A stretch of 61,717 nt of DNA from Asaia bogorensis (GTDB lineage: Bacteria; Pseudomonadota; Alphaproteobacteria; Reyranellales; Reyranellaceae): the NCBI GenBank assembly GCA_945889625.1, contig CAMDCE010000028.1, positions 1 through 61,717 on the forward strand, written 5' to 3'. The notes beneath the pieces were generated by a model that was not told where the DNA came from, did not search any database, and worked only from the letters and a program-made list of their open reading frames with translations. Below are positions 33,116-42,374 of this stretch, piece by piece (the first letter of the stretch is position 1; every line of letters begins with the position of its first letter). Both the position numbers and the translations under genes were made by a program.

Positions 33116-34588
33116 CTACCCTGTCGCCAGCGCCGCAAGATAGGCCTCCGCACGCGGCTGGTCCTTGGCCGAGCCTGCGAAGCCGACATAGCCGTCCGGC
33201 CGGATCAGCCGCAACGAAGTCATGTGCGCCGGGTCCTTGGCCGGCGCGGCCAGCACCAGCTTCGGGAACTTCGACGCAAGTGCGGCCACCACGTCGGCCG
33301 GCCCCAGCGCAGTGAACCTGGCGCCGCGCGCACCGGCCGGCAGGCGGTCCGGCCAGCGCTCGCCCGACTTAGGCCCGTCGGCGACGTGGCCGTTCTTCGC
33401 GGTGAGCGGGCTGTCGGGATAACCGATGTCCATCTCGGCGAGCTGGTTGGCCATCTTGTGCTGGATGAGCGGGAAGCCGGTCGCGAACTTGGCCACCGTG
33501 TTGCGGATGCCCTGCAGCACCGGGTTGCGCGCTGTCGCTACCTCGGTAAGCCGGGACGCGTTCTTCAACACGCGATCGCCGACGGCGGTGCGCTCTGGCG
33601 AATAGCTGTCGAGCAGTGCCGGCCTGGCGCTGCCCTCGATCACCAGCGCCAGCTTCCAGGCGAGATTGAACGCGTCCTGCATGCCGGTGTTCATGCCCTG
33701 GCCGCCGGCCGGGCTGTGGACGTGCGCGGCGTCGCCCGCCAGGAAGATGCGGCCCTTGGAGTACTCCTTCACCTTGCGCTCGTTGATGCGGAAGGCCGCG
33801 AGCCAGACCGGGTTGGACATCACGAAGCCGGGCGAGCCGCGATGCGCCAGCAATTCGTTGATCTCGACCAGGGTCGGATCGGCAGCGCGCTCGCTGCCCG
33901 TCGCCGGGCCGAGATCGGCGACCACCCGCCAGCGGTCGCCACCGATCGGGAAGAAGGCCAGGATGCCGTCGCGATGCCAGAAGATGTGCAGCCGGTCGTT
34001 GGGCTCCAGGCCGGTGATGTGACCGTCGGCCAACGCCCAATGGCTCTCGAGCGTCGAGCCCTCGAAGGCGAAGGCGAGACCGTGCCGCACCGTCGAATGG
34101 GCGCCGTCGCAGCCCACCAGCCAGGCAGCCTCGAGCGCCTCGCTCTCGCCGTTCGCCTTCTTCAGGGTCGCCGCGATCGACGAACCCCTGTCGGCGAACG
34201 CCGTCAGCTCGACCGAGCGCTCGACCGTCACGCCGCGGGCCGTCAGCTGCTCCTCGAGCACGCGTTCGGTCTCGCTTTGCCGGATCATCAGCGCGTAGGG
34301 CAAGCGGCTATCGATCGTATCGAGCGTTATGCGCGCCACGATCTCCTTGCCGTTCGAGATCTGGGCGCCGTGGGCGCGGAAGCCGGCCGGCAGGAACGGC
34401 TTGACGTAGCCCGCGTCGTCGAACAGCTCGAGCGTGCGGCTCCACAGCACCAGCGCCTTCGACTTGTCGGTGCGTGCCGCCGCCTTGTCGACGATGCGCA
34501 CCTTCACGCCATGCCGCACCAGCTCGTTGGCGAGCGTCAGCCCGACCGGACCGGCGCCGGCGATGAGGACCTGCGGATTGTCAGCCAT
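33116..34588 (-). CDS. FAD-dependent aromatic monooxygenase (PheA/TfdB-like)
   Basis: A 490-residue flavoprotein hydroxylase. VLIAGAGPVGLTLANELVRH is the FAD Rossmann motif, GCDGAHSTVRHGL is the DG motif and RIFLAGDAAHVHSPAGGQGM with NTGMQDAFNLAWKLALV is the second FAD block. The C-terminal thioredoxin-like extension (about 390-490) is as in phenol/2,4-dichlorophenol hydroxylases. It would hydroxylate a phenol or similar ring with NAD(P)H and O2. ATG at 34588 follows GGGGGAGAT. It is in line with the MarR gene (71 bases away, same strand), which may control it. Confidence 0.87.
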   Translation of the reverse strand: MADNPQVLIAGAGPVGLTLANELVRHGVKVRIVDKAAARTDKSKALVLWSRTLELFDDAGYVKPFLPAGFRAHGAQISNGKEIVARITLDTIDSRLPYALMIRQSETERVLEEQLTARGVTVERSVELTAFADRGSSIAATLKKANGESEALEAAWLVGCDGAHSTVRHGLAFAFEGSTLESHWALADGHITGLEPNDRLHIFWHRDGILAFFPIGGDRWRVVADLGPATGSERAADPTLVEINELLAHRGSPGFVMSNPVWLAAFRINERKVKEYSKGRIFLAGDAAHVHSPAGGQGMNTGMQDAFNLAWKLALVIEGSARPALLDSYSPERTAVGDRVLKNASRLTEVATARNPVLQGIRNTVAKFATGFPLIQHKMANQLAEMDIGYPDSPLTAKNGHVADGPKSGERWPDRLPAGARGARFTALGPADVVAALASKFPKLVLAAPAKDPAHMTSLRLIRPDGYVGFAGSAKDQPRAEAYLAALATG

Positions 34589-34658
34589 GTGATCTCCCCC
34601 AGCGACATAGGCTGGAACCCTAGCTGCACTCGGCGCGCCAGCCAACACGCAGCCATGG

Positions 34659-35129
34659 TCAAGACAAGGTGCGCAGCGCCGTCCTGAGGTCGTGGGCATC
34701 GTGGTCGGCCAGGAGACGATCGAGGCCGGCGTGAGTGCGCTGCCAGATCGGAATCGCCCGCTTCAGCAGCGAACGCCCGTTACGCGAGAGCTTGAGGAGC
34801 CGGCTGCGCCTGTCGTGTGCATCAGCGGCGGTCTCGACAAGGCCGCGCCGCTCCAGGGGCTTCAGCGCGGCCGTCAGCGTGGTGCGGTCCATGGCGAGCA
34901 GCGTCGCGACCGAGCCCATGCCGGCCTGGTCGGGACGGTTGAGCGCGTTCAGCAGCGAGAATTGCCCGCTGGTGAGGCCAAGCGGCCGCAAGGCCTCGTC
35001 GAAGCGGCGCGCCAGGGTCCGCGCCGCCCGCTGCGCGTGCAGGCACAGGCAATGATCGCGCACATGGACGGTGGTCTCGTAGGGAACCATCGGCGGAACC
35101 AGCGCTTGAATCGGTGGTGCCTTTGACAT
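34659..35129 (-). CDS. MarR-family transcriptional regulator
   Basis: A 156-residue winged-helix repressor. The DNA-binding core is LTSGQFSLLNALNRPDQAGM through VATLLAMDRTTLTAALKPLE and RRGLVETAADAHDRRSRLLK, the last being the wing with the DxRxR motif typical of MarR. Helices at both ends form the dimer interface, where phenolic ligands usually bind. It is divergent from the DUF1428 gene, with a 12-bp palindrome midway between them, and upstream of the FAD monooxygenase. Ligand-responsive control of both flanks is likely. Confidence 0.9.
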   Translation of the reverse strand: MSKAPPIQALVPPMVPYETTVHVRDHCLCLHAQRAARTLARRFDEALRPLGLTSGQFSLLNALNRPDQAGMGSVATLLAMDRTTLTAALKPLERRGLVETAADAHDRRSRLLKLSRNGRSLLKRAIPIWQRTHAGLDRLLADHDAHDLRTALRTLS

Positions 35130-35140
35130 GCCATAATCAT

Positions 35141-35152
35141 GTTGATATCAAC
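35141..35152. promoter_or_regulatory. Palindromic operator candidate for MarR
   Basis: GTTGATATCAAC is a perfect 12-bp palindrome, 11 bases upstream of the marR-like start and 32 bases upstream of the DUF1428 start, in an AT-richer spacer. Size and position fit a MarR-type operator serving both divergent genes. Confidence 0.7.
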
Positions 35153-35184
35153 CTATTTAGTCAACGCCAAAAAGGAGCAACGCC

Positions 35185-35904
35185 ATGGCCTACATCGCAG
35201 GATTCGTCCTCGCCGTTCCCGCCGCGAACAAGGAGGCCTATCGCAAGCAGGCCGCCGACGCTCTGCCGATGTTCAAGGAATTCGGCGCGACCCGCATGGT
35301 CGAGACCTGGGGCGACGACGTCCCCGACGGCAAGGTCACCGACTTCAAGGGCGCGGTGAAGGCCAGGCCCGATGAAGTCATCGTCTTCTCCTGGCTCGAA
35401 TATCCCAGCAAGGCCGCGCACGACGCGGCGCGCGACAGGATGATGAGCGACCCGCGGATGAAGGACATGGGCAAGGACATGCCGTTCGACGGCCAGCGCA
35501 TGATCTTCGGCGGCTTCGCGCCCATCGTCGACGAGAAGGGCAGCGGCAAGACCGGCTACGTCGACGGCTGCCTCGTGCCGGTGCCGGCCGGCAACAAGGA
35601 GGCTTATCGCGCGGTGGCCACCAGGATGGCGGCGAAGTTCAAGGAATTCGGTGCGGTGCGCGTCGTCGAGGCGTGGGGCGACGACGTGCCCGACGGCAAG
35701 GTCACCGACTACAAGGGTGCAGTGAAGGCGACCGGCGACGAGAAGGTGGTCTATTCCTGGATCGAATGGCCCTCGAAGGACGTGCGCGACGCAGGCTGGA
35801 AGAAGCTGATGGCCGACCCCGCCATGCAGCCGGGCAAGGAGCCCATGCCCTTCGACGGCAAGCGGATGATTTTCGGCGGCTTCGCCCCGATCCTCGACGC
35901 CTGA
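35185..35904 (+). CDS. Tandem DUF1428 protein
   Basis: A 239-residue protein consisting of two DUF1428 domains in a row. Residues 1-116 and 124-239 repeat the same blocks: VETWGDDVPDGKVTDFKGAV against VEAWGDDVPDGKVTDYKGAV, and MPFDGQRMIFGGFAPI against MPFDGKRMIFGGFAPI. DUF1428 is a ferredoxin-like alpha/beta-barrel domain of about 115 residues, usually a single-domain protein, and its function is unknown. The fused pair would make the usual dimer within one chain. The gene is divergent from marR, with the palindromic operator in its upstream region, and so is probably induced by the MarR ligand. Confidence 0.85.
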   Translation: MAYIAGFVLAVPAANKEAYRKQAADALPMFKEFGATRMVETWGDDVPDGKVTDFKGAVKARPDEVIVFSWLEYPSKAAHDAARDRMMSDPRMKDMGKDMPFDGQRMIFGGFAPIVDEKGSGKTGYVDGCLVPVPAGNKEAYRAVATRMAAKFKEFGAVRVVEAWGDDVPDGKVTDYKGAVKATGDEKVVYSWIEWPSKDVRDAGWKKLMADPAMQPGKEPMPFDGKRMIFGGFAPILDA

Positions 35905-35920
35905 AGCAAAGCGGCTGGCC

Positions 35921-35982
35921 GGGATTGCTCCCGCGGCTTACCTTGCGCCATCCGCGCAAGGTAAGCCAAGGAGAGCAATCCC
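35921..35982 (+). promoter_or_regulatory. Long hairpin enclosing the CoA-transferase ribosome-binding site
   Basis: The outer stem has 10 pairs (35921-35930 with 35973-35982). The inner stem has 14 pairs (35935-35948 with 35954-35967, loop CATCC). The internal loop holds AAGGA on the 3' side (35968-35972), which is the ribosome-binding site of the GTG start at 35983. The structure begins 17 bases after the DUF1428 stop. It could block translation of the next gene or end transcription of the previous one, though no T-run follows. Confidence 0.7.
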
Positions 35983-37143
35983 GTGACACTGCCGCTTGAA
36001 GGAGTTCGCGTCATCGAAGTAGGCCAGGCCCTGGCCGGGCCGCTGGCCGGCGTGCTGCTGGCCGACATGGGCGCCGAGGTGATCAAGATCGAGAAGCCCG
36101 ACGGCGGCGACGATGCCCGCCTCTGGGGCCCTCCCTACGGGCCCGACGGCGTGACGTCGCTCTATTTCTACAGCCAGAACCGCAACAAGCGCTCGGTCAC
36201 GCTCGACCTCAAGGCCGAGGCCGACGTCGAGGCGCTGCACCGGCTTTGCGAGACTGCCGACATCCTGATCCAGAATTTGCGCCCCGGAGTCGTCGACGAG
36301 ATCGGCATCGGCCCCGAAGCGATGCTCGAGCGCCATCCGCGCTTGATCTACTGCTCGATCTGGGCCTTCGGCTACCAGGGCCCGATGCGGCTCAAGCCGG
36401 GCTTCGATCCCCTGCTGCAGGCCTACGGCGCGATGATGAGTGTCACCGGCCGTCCCGAGGATCCGCCGACCTTCTGCGGCGCCTCCATCAACGACAAGGC
36501 GACCGGCATGTTCTGCACCATCGGCGCGCTGGCGGCGCTGCGGATGCGCGACCGTACCGGCAAGGGCTGCCTGGTCGATACCTCGCTGTTCGATTCGGCG
36601 GTGCACTGGGTCGAGGGCCAGCTTAACGGCTATCTGCAAGACGGCGTGCTGCCCAAACGGCATGGCACCGGTGGCAACGTGATCGTGCCCTACCAGCTTT
36701 TCCAGTGCGCCGACGACCTGCCGGTCTGCCTCGCCGCCGGCAACGATCGCCTATGGGCGCGCTGCGCGCAGGTCCTGGGGCACGGCGAATGGGCGACCGA
36801 TCCGCGCTATGCGACCACTGCCCAGCGCGTGGCGCACAAGACCGAGCTCATTCCGATGATCGCCGCGGCGATGCGCAGCCAAGGCCGCGCCCATTGGCTG
36901 GCCGCTTTCGACAAAGTGGGCGTGCCGTGCAGCCCGGTGAACGACATCGGCGAACTGGCGGCCACCGAGCAGCTCGCCGCGGTCGACCTGGTGCATCAGC
37001 TGCCGACCCGGCCCGGAGAGAGCGGCGCACCGCGCGTAGTCGGCCTGCCGATCTCCTTCGATCGCCGGCGTCCCCACTCCCAGCGCTCGGCGCCCACGCT
37101 CGGTGAGCACACGGAGGAAGTGCTGGCCCGTCCGGGGAAGTGA
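35983..37143 (+). CDS. CaiB/BaiF family CoA-transferase
   Basis: A 386-residue family III CoA-transferase that moves CoA between carboxylic acids in the cytoplasm. LEGVRVIEVGQALAGPLAGV is the family opening and DMGAEVIKIEKPDGGDDAR the next conserved block. GKGCLVDTSLFDSAVHWVEG carries the expected catalytic Asp199, and the C-terminal SPVNDIGELAATEQLAAVDL is typical. The start is GTG at 35983, directly after a long hairpin that encloses AAGGAG. Substrate acids are not predictable. It follows the DUF1428 gene on the same strand by 78 bases. Confidence 0.9.
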   Translation: MTLPLEGVRVIEVGQALAGPLAGVLLADMGAEVIKIEKPDGGDDARLWGPPYGPDGVTSLYFYSQNRNKRSVTLDLKAEADVEALHRLCETADILIQNLRPGVVDEIGIGPEAMLERHPRLIYCSIWAFGYQGPMRLKPGFDPLLQAYGAMMSVTGRPEDPPTFCGASINDKATGMFCTIGALAALRMRDRTGKGCLVDTSLFDSAVHWVEGQLNGYLQDGVLPKRHGTGGNVIVPYQLFQCADDLPVCLAAGNDRLWARCAQVLGHGEWATDPRYATTAQRVAHKTELIPMIAAAMRSQGRAHWLAAFDKVGVPCSPVNDIGELAATEQLAAVDLVHQLPTRPGESGAPRVVGLPISFDRRRPHSQRSAPTLGEHTEEVLARPGK

Positions 37144-37161
37144 CACCTGTTGCCCGTCGCC

Positions 37162-38457
37162 CTACGAATCGCGCCTCGACAGCAGATGGAATATCTCCAT
37201 CTCGCCCTTGCCCTTGACGTCTATTCGCCCGCCTCGCTCGAATTCGTAGCGACCTTCGAGCACCCGCCTGGTTTCTTCGGTGACCTGGATCTTGCCGGGA
37301 ACGCCGAGTGATTCCATGCGCGCAGCGGTGTTCACCGTGTCGCCCCACACGTCGTAGGAGAGCTTGCGCGTGCCGATCACGCCGGCCACTGCCGGACCGC
37401 TATGCATGCCGACACGAACCGCGACGGGCTCGCCCAGCTCGGCGCCGATCCGCCCGACGACCGCCAGTATCTCCAGGGCCATTTCGGCAACGGCAAAGAC
37501 GTTGCCCGTTCTTTGCTCGGGCATGCCGCCCGCCACCATATAGGCGTCGCCGATCGTCTTGATCTTCTCGAGCCCGTACTTGGCGGTGAGAAGGTCGAAC
37601 TCTGAAAATATCCTGTTCAGGAAGGACACCAGCTCCTCGGGCGAAAGCCTGGTGGAACGGCGCGTGAAGTCGACGATGTCGACGAACAGGATGGTGACGT
37701 TGTCCAGCCGGTCGGCGATCACGCGCGCCGGGTTGTTCTTCAGGCGCTCGGCGATCTGGACCGGCATCATGTGCCTCAGCAGGGTCTCCGACCGGTCATA
37801 CTCGAGCGCGAGGGCCGTTTCGGCCCGCTCCGCGACGCCAAAGGCATAGTCGACGATCAGGAACAGGATGGCGATGATCACCCCGATCGAGGTGTACTTG
37901 AACACCGCGATGATGCTCTCCGACCGCGCCGCGATCACCGGGCCGATCCGGGGAAAGCCGAGATCAGCCACGATGTAAGCGACAAAGAAAAGAACAACGA
38001 AGCCGATCGACAGCACTCTTCTTTTTGGCCCGAACATCAACGGTGCCAGGGCGCCGATCAGGATAAAGGCATTGTGCTGGCCCTGGGCGTTTCCCATTCG
38101 GCTGAGGGCGGCGATCACGACCGCGAACAGGAAAAGAATGAGGTAGAGCGGCGCCACCAGCTCGCCGAAGCGATGCAGCAGCGGCGCGATCCCGAAGCCG
38201 ACGATCAGGGCGCAGGTCGAAAGATTGCCGAACGTCACGGGCGACTGGCCGTTGGAGATGAGCACCGTCGAGGTCACGAGAACCGACGCGAGCAGCACCA
38301 GGTTGGCCAGCAGAACCGCGGTATTGATGACCCGTATGCGGCGTGCCGTGGCGCCCGAGTAGTGCCGCGTCCCATAACTCAGGATACGCGACACGCTCTT
38401 TCTCAAGCGCGAGAGCGGCCCGGAAGCGCCGGGCCTCGTCGTGGTGTCAGCTTTCAC
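37162..38457 (-). CDS. Membrane-bound class III adenylate/guanylate cyclase
   Basis: A 431-residue protein with an N-terminal membrane region of about six helices (roughly residues 45-220) and a C-terminal class III nucleotidyl cyclase domain. FVDIVDFTRRSTRLSPEEL carries the first metal Asp, IKTIGDAYMVAGGMPEQ the second, and DVWGDTVNTAARMESLGVPG the transition-state block. It makes cAMP (or cGMP) in response to an unknown membrane signal. The arrangement matches adenylate cyclases common in soil alphaproteobacteria. It is a single gene convergent with the CoA-transferase. Confidence 0.9.
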   Translation of the reverse strand: MKADTTTRPGASGPLSRLRKSVSRILSYGTRHYSGATARRIRVINTAVLLANLVLLASVLVTSTVLISNGQSPVTFGNLSTCALIVGFGIAPLLHRFGELVAPLYLILFLFAVVIAALSRMGNAQGQHNAFILIGALAPLMFGPKRRVLSIGFVVLFFVAYIVADLGFPRIGPVIAARSESIIAVFKYTSIGVIIAILFLIVDYAFGVAERAETALALEYDRSETLLRHMMPVQIAERLKNNPARVIADRLDNVTILFVDIVDFTRRSTRLSPEELVSFLNRIFSEFDLLTAKYGLEKIKTIGDAYMVAGGMPEQRTGNVFAVAEMALEILAVVGRIGAELGEPVAVRVGMHSGPAVAGVIGTRKLSYDVWGDTVNTAARMESLGVPGKIQVTEETRRVLEGRYEFERGGRIDVKGKGEMEIFHLLSRRDS

Positions 38458-38499
38458 GTATTGCCGCCTGCAACATGCGCCGGGACAGTTCCGGTCGCA

Positions 38500-38865
38500 C
38501 TACTGTGCGCAATTATCGGCGGCCTCACGGGCGTGTCTGTCGAGGTAGGAGCCGCCGCCCAGGGTGCGAACGTGGCTCGTGAAGGTCACCTCGCTGGATT
38601 TTTCGCCCACACGCCGAACGACGAATTCGCCCGCCGGCGAGTTGTCGCGCTTGGACGACAACGCCACCGAGCCGACGCCCTGGCGGCCGTCGATGCTTGT
38701 GATCGCCACATAGGCGGTTGAATTGGCCGACAGGCAGTAGGTCATGGCCTCGAACGGCTGGCCGTAAGTTGTCGACCAGGTGAAGGGACCCTGCCAGCTG
38801 GTATCGGGTTGGGCGCAGCCGACGAGCACGGCCAGGCCGACGATGGAAGTAATGCGCTTTGCCAT
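38500..38865 (-). CDS. Hypothetical lipoprotein
   Basis: A 121-residue protein with a short lipoprotein-type signal (MAKRITSIVGLAVLVGCAQP, lipobox LVGC at 14-17). The mature part is small and strand-rich with a C-terminal Cys (REAADNCAQ). I recognise no family. It probably sits in the outer-membrane lipid layer. It lies upstream of the cyclase gene on the same strand with a 42-base gap, so cotranscription is possible. Confidence 0.6.
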   Translation of the reverse strand: MAKRITSIVGLAVLVGCAQPDTSWQGPFTWSTTYGQPFEAMTYCLSANSTAYVAITSIDGRQGVGSVALSSKRDNSPAGEFVVRRVGEKSSEVTFTSHVRTLGGGSYLDRHAREAADNCAQ

Positions 38866-38960
38866 GCGGCAATTCTAACGCGCTTCAAAGGCCCGCCGCC
38901 ACCGTCTCCTTGTCCGCAATCCAGCTCCGCCTCTCGCCGTCGTCGCGCGTTCGGCAACTA

Positions 38961-39116
38961 GAGCGTGATGACTTTCAGTTGTCTCACGCGTCGGCCCGGC
39001 ACAGGCGCCGCTCAGGCGCGATGGCCAACCATCGCGCCATAGCTGCGAGTCCGCGCAATGGCTCGAAGAGCCATTGCGCGCTGCTGGGCCGACGCGAAAT
39101 GCCAAAGTCATCACGC
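38961..39116 (-). repeat. Stop-abutting repeat family B, copy 1
   Basis: Imperfect terminal inverted repeats (GCGTGATGACTTT at the left, AAAGTCATCACGC at the right) enclose two inner hairpins, including GCGCAATGGCTC with its complement. It ends one base before the stop codon of the DUF6671 gene (39118-39120). Related copies are at 49535-49688 and 59233-59360. Confidence 0.8.
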
Positions 39117-39117
39117 C

Positions 39118-39975
39118 TCAATCCTTCCGGCAAGCCTTGCAGGAAAGTTTCGGCGCCGTGCGGCGGCCGTCCTTGCGCGGGCGGGCGGCGGCGTGGCCGC
39201 AAGCCGAGCAGCCGTCGATCTCGAAGTCGATGTAGTGCGTGGGACTGCCGCAGCCCTCGCAGGGCAGGCCACGGCGCGAACCGATCGAGCCGAAGCCGGG
39301 CGCCTGGCATTTCGGGCAGAGCCTCGACAGCCGCCGGGCGACCTGCCACGACAAGGCGCGCAAGACTTTCATGCGCATCGGATTTCGATGGGCACGCATG
39401 TCGGAGTAGAGCACCGCCCTGCCGTCATCCGAGCGCCGCGCCTCGCGATCCATGGCAGCGATCACTTCGCCGACGGTCTCCAGGCCCTTGACCGGTGCGC
39501 TCATGTCGCTGTTGCAGCCGACGAACACGCCGTACTGCGGGAAGCCCATGCCTTTCAAGGCCAGCAATCTGTCAGGGTCACCCGCCTTGAACCTCATGAG
39601 CCGCCAGATCGTGCGATGCGTGACGAGCGTCTCGATCAGCCGGATGCCGCGCTTGCGGTCGATGAAGGCCATGATCTCGACGCCGGCGGGATTGAGCGGC
39701 AGGCGCTCGATCGGGCCGTAGCTGCCTTCATTGGCCATGCCGCAATCGACGTCGAGCGTGCGGAAGACCATCTCGGCCTTGAGCAGCGACGTCTCGACCA
39801 GCGCGTCCGGCCGTGCCACCTCGCCCGAGAAGGTGCCGAGCAGGTCGGTATCGAGGTCCGGCGCCACGACGACCGCGGCACCTATCACCCGTCGGAACGG
39901 CGGTGCTATCGCCCGCTCCTTGGCGTGCATGGTCGCCAGACCTATGCGTTCAGTTGCGTAAGGATGCCCAGACAA
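39118..39975 (-). CDS. DUF6671 family protein with zinc-ribbon end
   Basis: A 285-residue protein. The N-terminal two-thirds match the DUF6671 group as I know it (RIGLATMHAKERAIAPPFRR, KAEMVFRTLDVDCGMANEGS, VFVGCNSDMSAPVKGLETVG). The C-terminus has three CxxC pairs plus CEGCG (LCPKCQAPGFGSIGSR, PCEGCGSPTHY, CSACGHAA, SCKACRK), which should bind one or two zinc ions. Function is unknown; a nucleic-acid or metal-related role is possible. A family B repeat starts right after the stop codon. Confidence 0.75.
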   Translation of the reverse strand: MSGHPYATERIGLATMHAKERAIAPPFRRVIGAAVVVAPDLDTDLLGTFSGEVARPDALVETSLLKAEMVFRTLDVDCGMANEGSYGPIERLPLNPAGVEIMAFIDRKRGIRLIETLVTHRTIWRLMRFKAGDPDRLLALKGMGFPQYGVFVGCNSDMSAPVKGLETVGEVIAAMDREARRSDDGRAVLYSDMRAHRNPMRMKVLRALSWQVARRLSRLCPKCQAPGFGSIGSRRGLPCEGCGSPTHYIDFEIDGCSACGHAAARPRKDGRRTAPKLSCKACRKD

Positions 39976-40005
39976 AGCACGGCACCGGCGATGAGACGTT
40001 GACGC

Positions 40006-41199
<1,194 letters not shown>

Positions 41200-41324
41200 T
41201 CAAATCTCCGAATGAATAAATATCGGGCCGGATCGTACGGGAGCCGCGCGAAGGGTCAAGCACAGCAAGCATGCGGCAGCGCACATCACGCACCCTGCAG
41301 GAAGTTCCGGCGACTCTTCGTCAA

Positions 41325-42374
41325 TCAGGTCCGCAGGGCGTAGCTGCGCTCTTCGACCGGCAGGCGGCCCTCGGCGATGGCGTGACAGGCGACCGTGCCA
41401 CCTTCGATCGGCAGTGCCTCCGGTCGTTCGACCTTGCATCGTTCATTGGCGAACGGGCAGCGCGGATGGAAGGTGCAGCCCGAGGGCGGGTTGAGCGGGC
41501 TCGGCACCTCGCCCGCGACTGGCGCGCGCTGGCGGCCGGCCATGTCGAGGTCGGGGATCGTGTCGAGCAGCATCCGCGTATAGGGGTGCTTGGGCCGTCG
41601 GAACAAGGTGTCGGTCGGCGCCACCTCGACCAGGCGGCCGAGGTACATCACGCCGACCCGCGTCGAGATGTGATAGACGACCGCCAGGTTGTGCGAAATG
41701 AAAAGATAGGTGAGTCCGAAGCGGCGCTGCAGGTCGACCATCAGGTTCAGGATCTGCGCCTGCACCGAGACGTCGAGTGCCGAGGTCGGCTCGTCGCACA
41801 CCAGGAATTCCGGCTGGCTGGCCAGCGCCCGGGCGATCGAGATGCGCTGGCGTTGCCCCCCCGAGAATTCATGCGGAAACTTGCGGCCGTCGGCCGGAGT
41901 CAGCCGGACCTGGCGCAACAGCTCGCCGACGCGCTTTTCAAGGTCGGCCTTGTCCGACGACAGGCCGAAGGCGCGGATCGGCTCGGCGATGATATCGAAC
42001 ACGCGCCAGCGCGGATTGAGGCTGGCGAACGGGTCCTGAAAGATCATCTGCATGCGCCGGCGCAGCGCCGCCATGCCGGTGCGGCTGCGCTTCTGGCCCA
42101 TGTCGTTGCCGTCGAACTCGATGGTCCCTGCGGTCGGCGGATAAAGGCCGACCACCAGCCGCGCCACCGTCGACTTGCCGCAGCCCGATTCGCCCACCAG
42201 AGAAAAGGTCTCGCCCTTGGCGATGGCAATGTCGATGCCGTCGACCGCCTGCACGATCTGGCGCGGCTTACGCTCGATCTGGCGCACCAGCCACGGCGCC
42301 GAGACGTCGAAATAGCGCTTCAGCCCGTGAATCTCGATGAAGTTGCGCGTGCCACTGTTCACTGCGTCAGGCAT
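41325..42374 (-). CDS. Peptide ABC transporter ATPase (DppF/OppF-like)
   Basis: A 349-residue ATPase subunit. Walker A is GESGCGKSTVARLVVGLYPP, the signature is FSGGQRQRISIARALASQPE and Walker B is FLVCDEPTSALDVSVQAQIL. The C-terminal oligopeptide-transporter extension carries Cys residues (CTFHPRCPFANERCKVERP). It pairs with the next ATPase to power the importer encoded at 43428-45351. Its start overlaps the end of the other ATPase gene by 8 bases. It is the last gene of the operon. Confidence 0.93.
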   Translation of the reverse strand: MPDAVNSGTRNFIEIHGLKRYFDVSAPWLVRQIERKPRQIVQAVDGIDIAIAKGETFSLVGESGCGKSTVARLVVGLYPPTAGTIEFDGNDMGQKRSRTGMAALRRRMQMIFQDPFASLNPRWRVFDIIAEPIRAFGLSSDKADLEKRVGELLRQVRLTPADGRKFPHEFSGGQRQRISIARALASQPEFLVCDEPTSALDVSVQAQILNLMVDLQRRFGLTYLFISHNLAVVYHISTRVGVMYLGRLVEVAPTDTLFRRPKHPYTRMLLDTIPDLDMAGRQRAPVAGEVPSPLNPPSGCTFHPRCPFANERCKVERPEALPIEGGTVACHAIAEGRLPVEERSYALRT

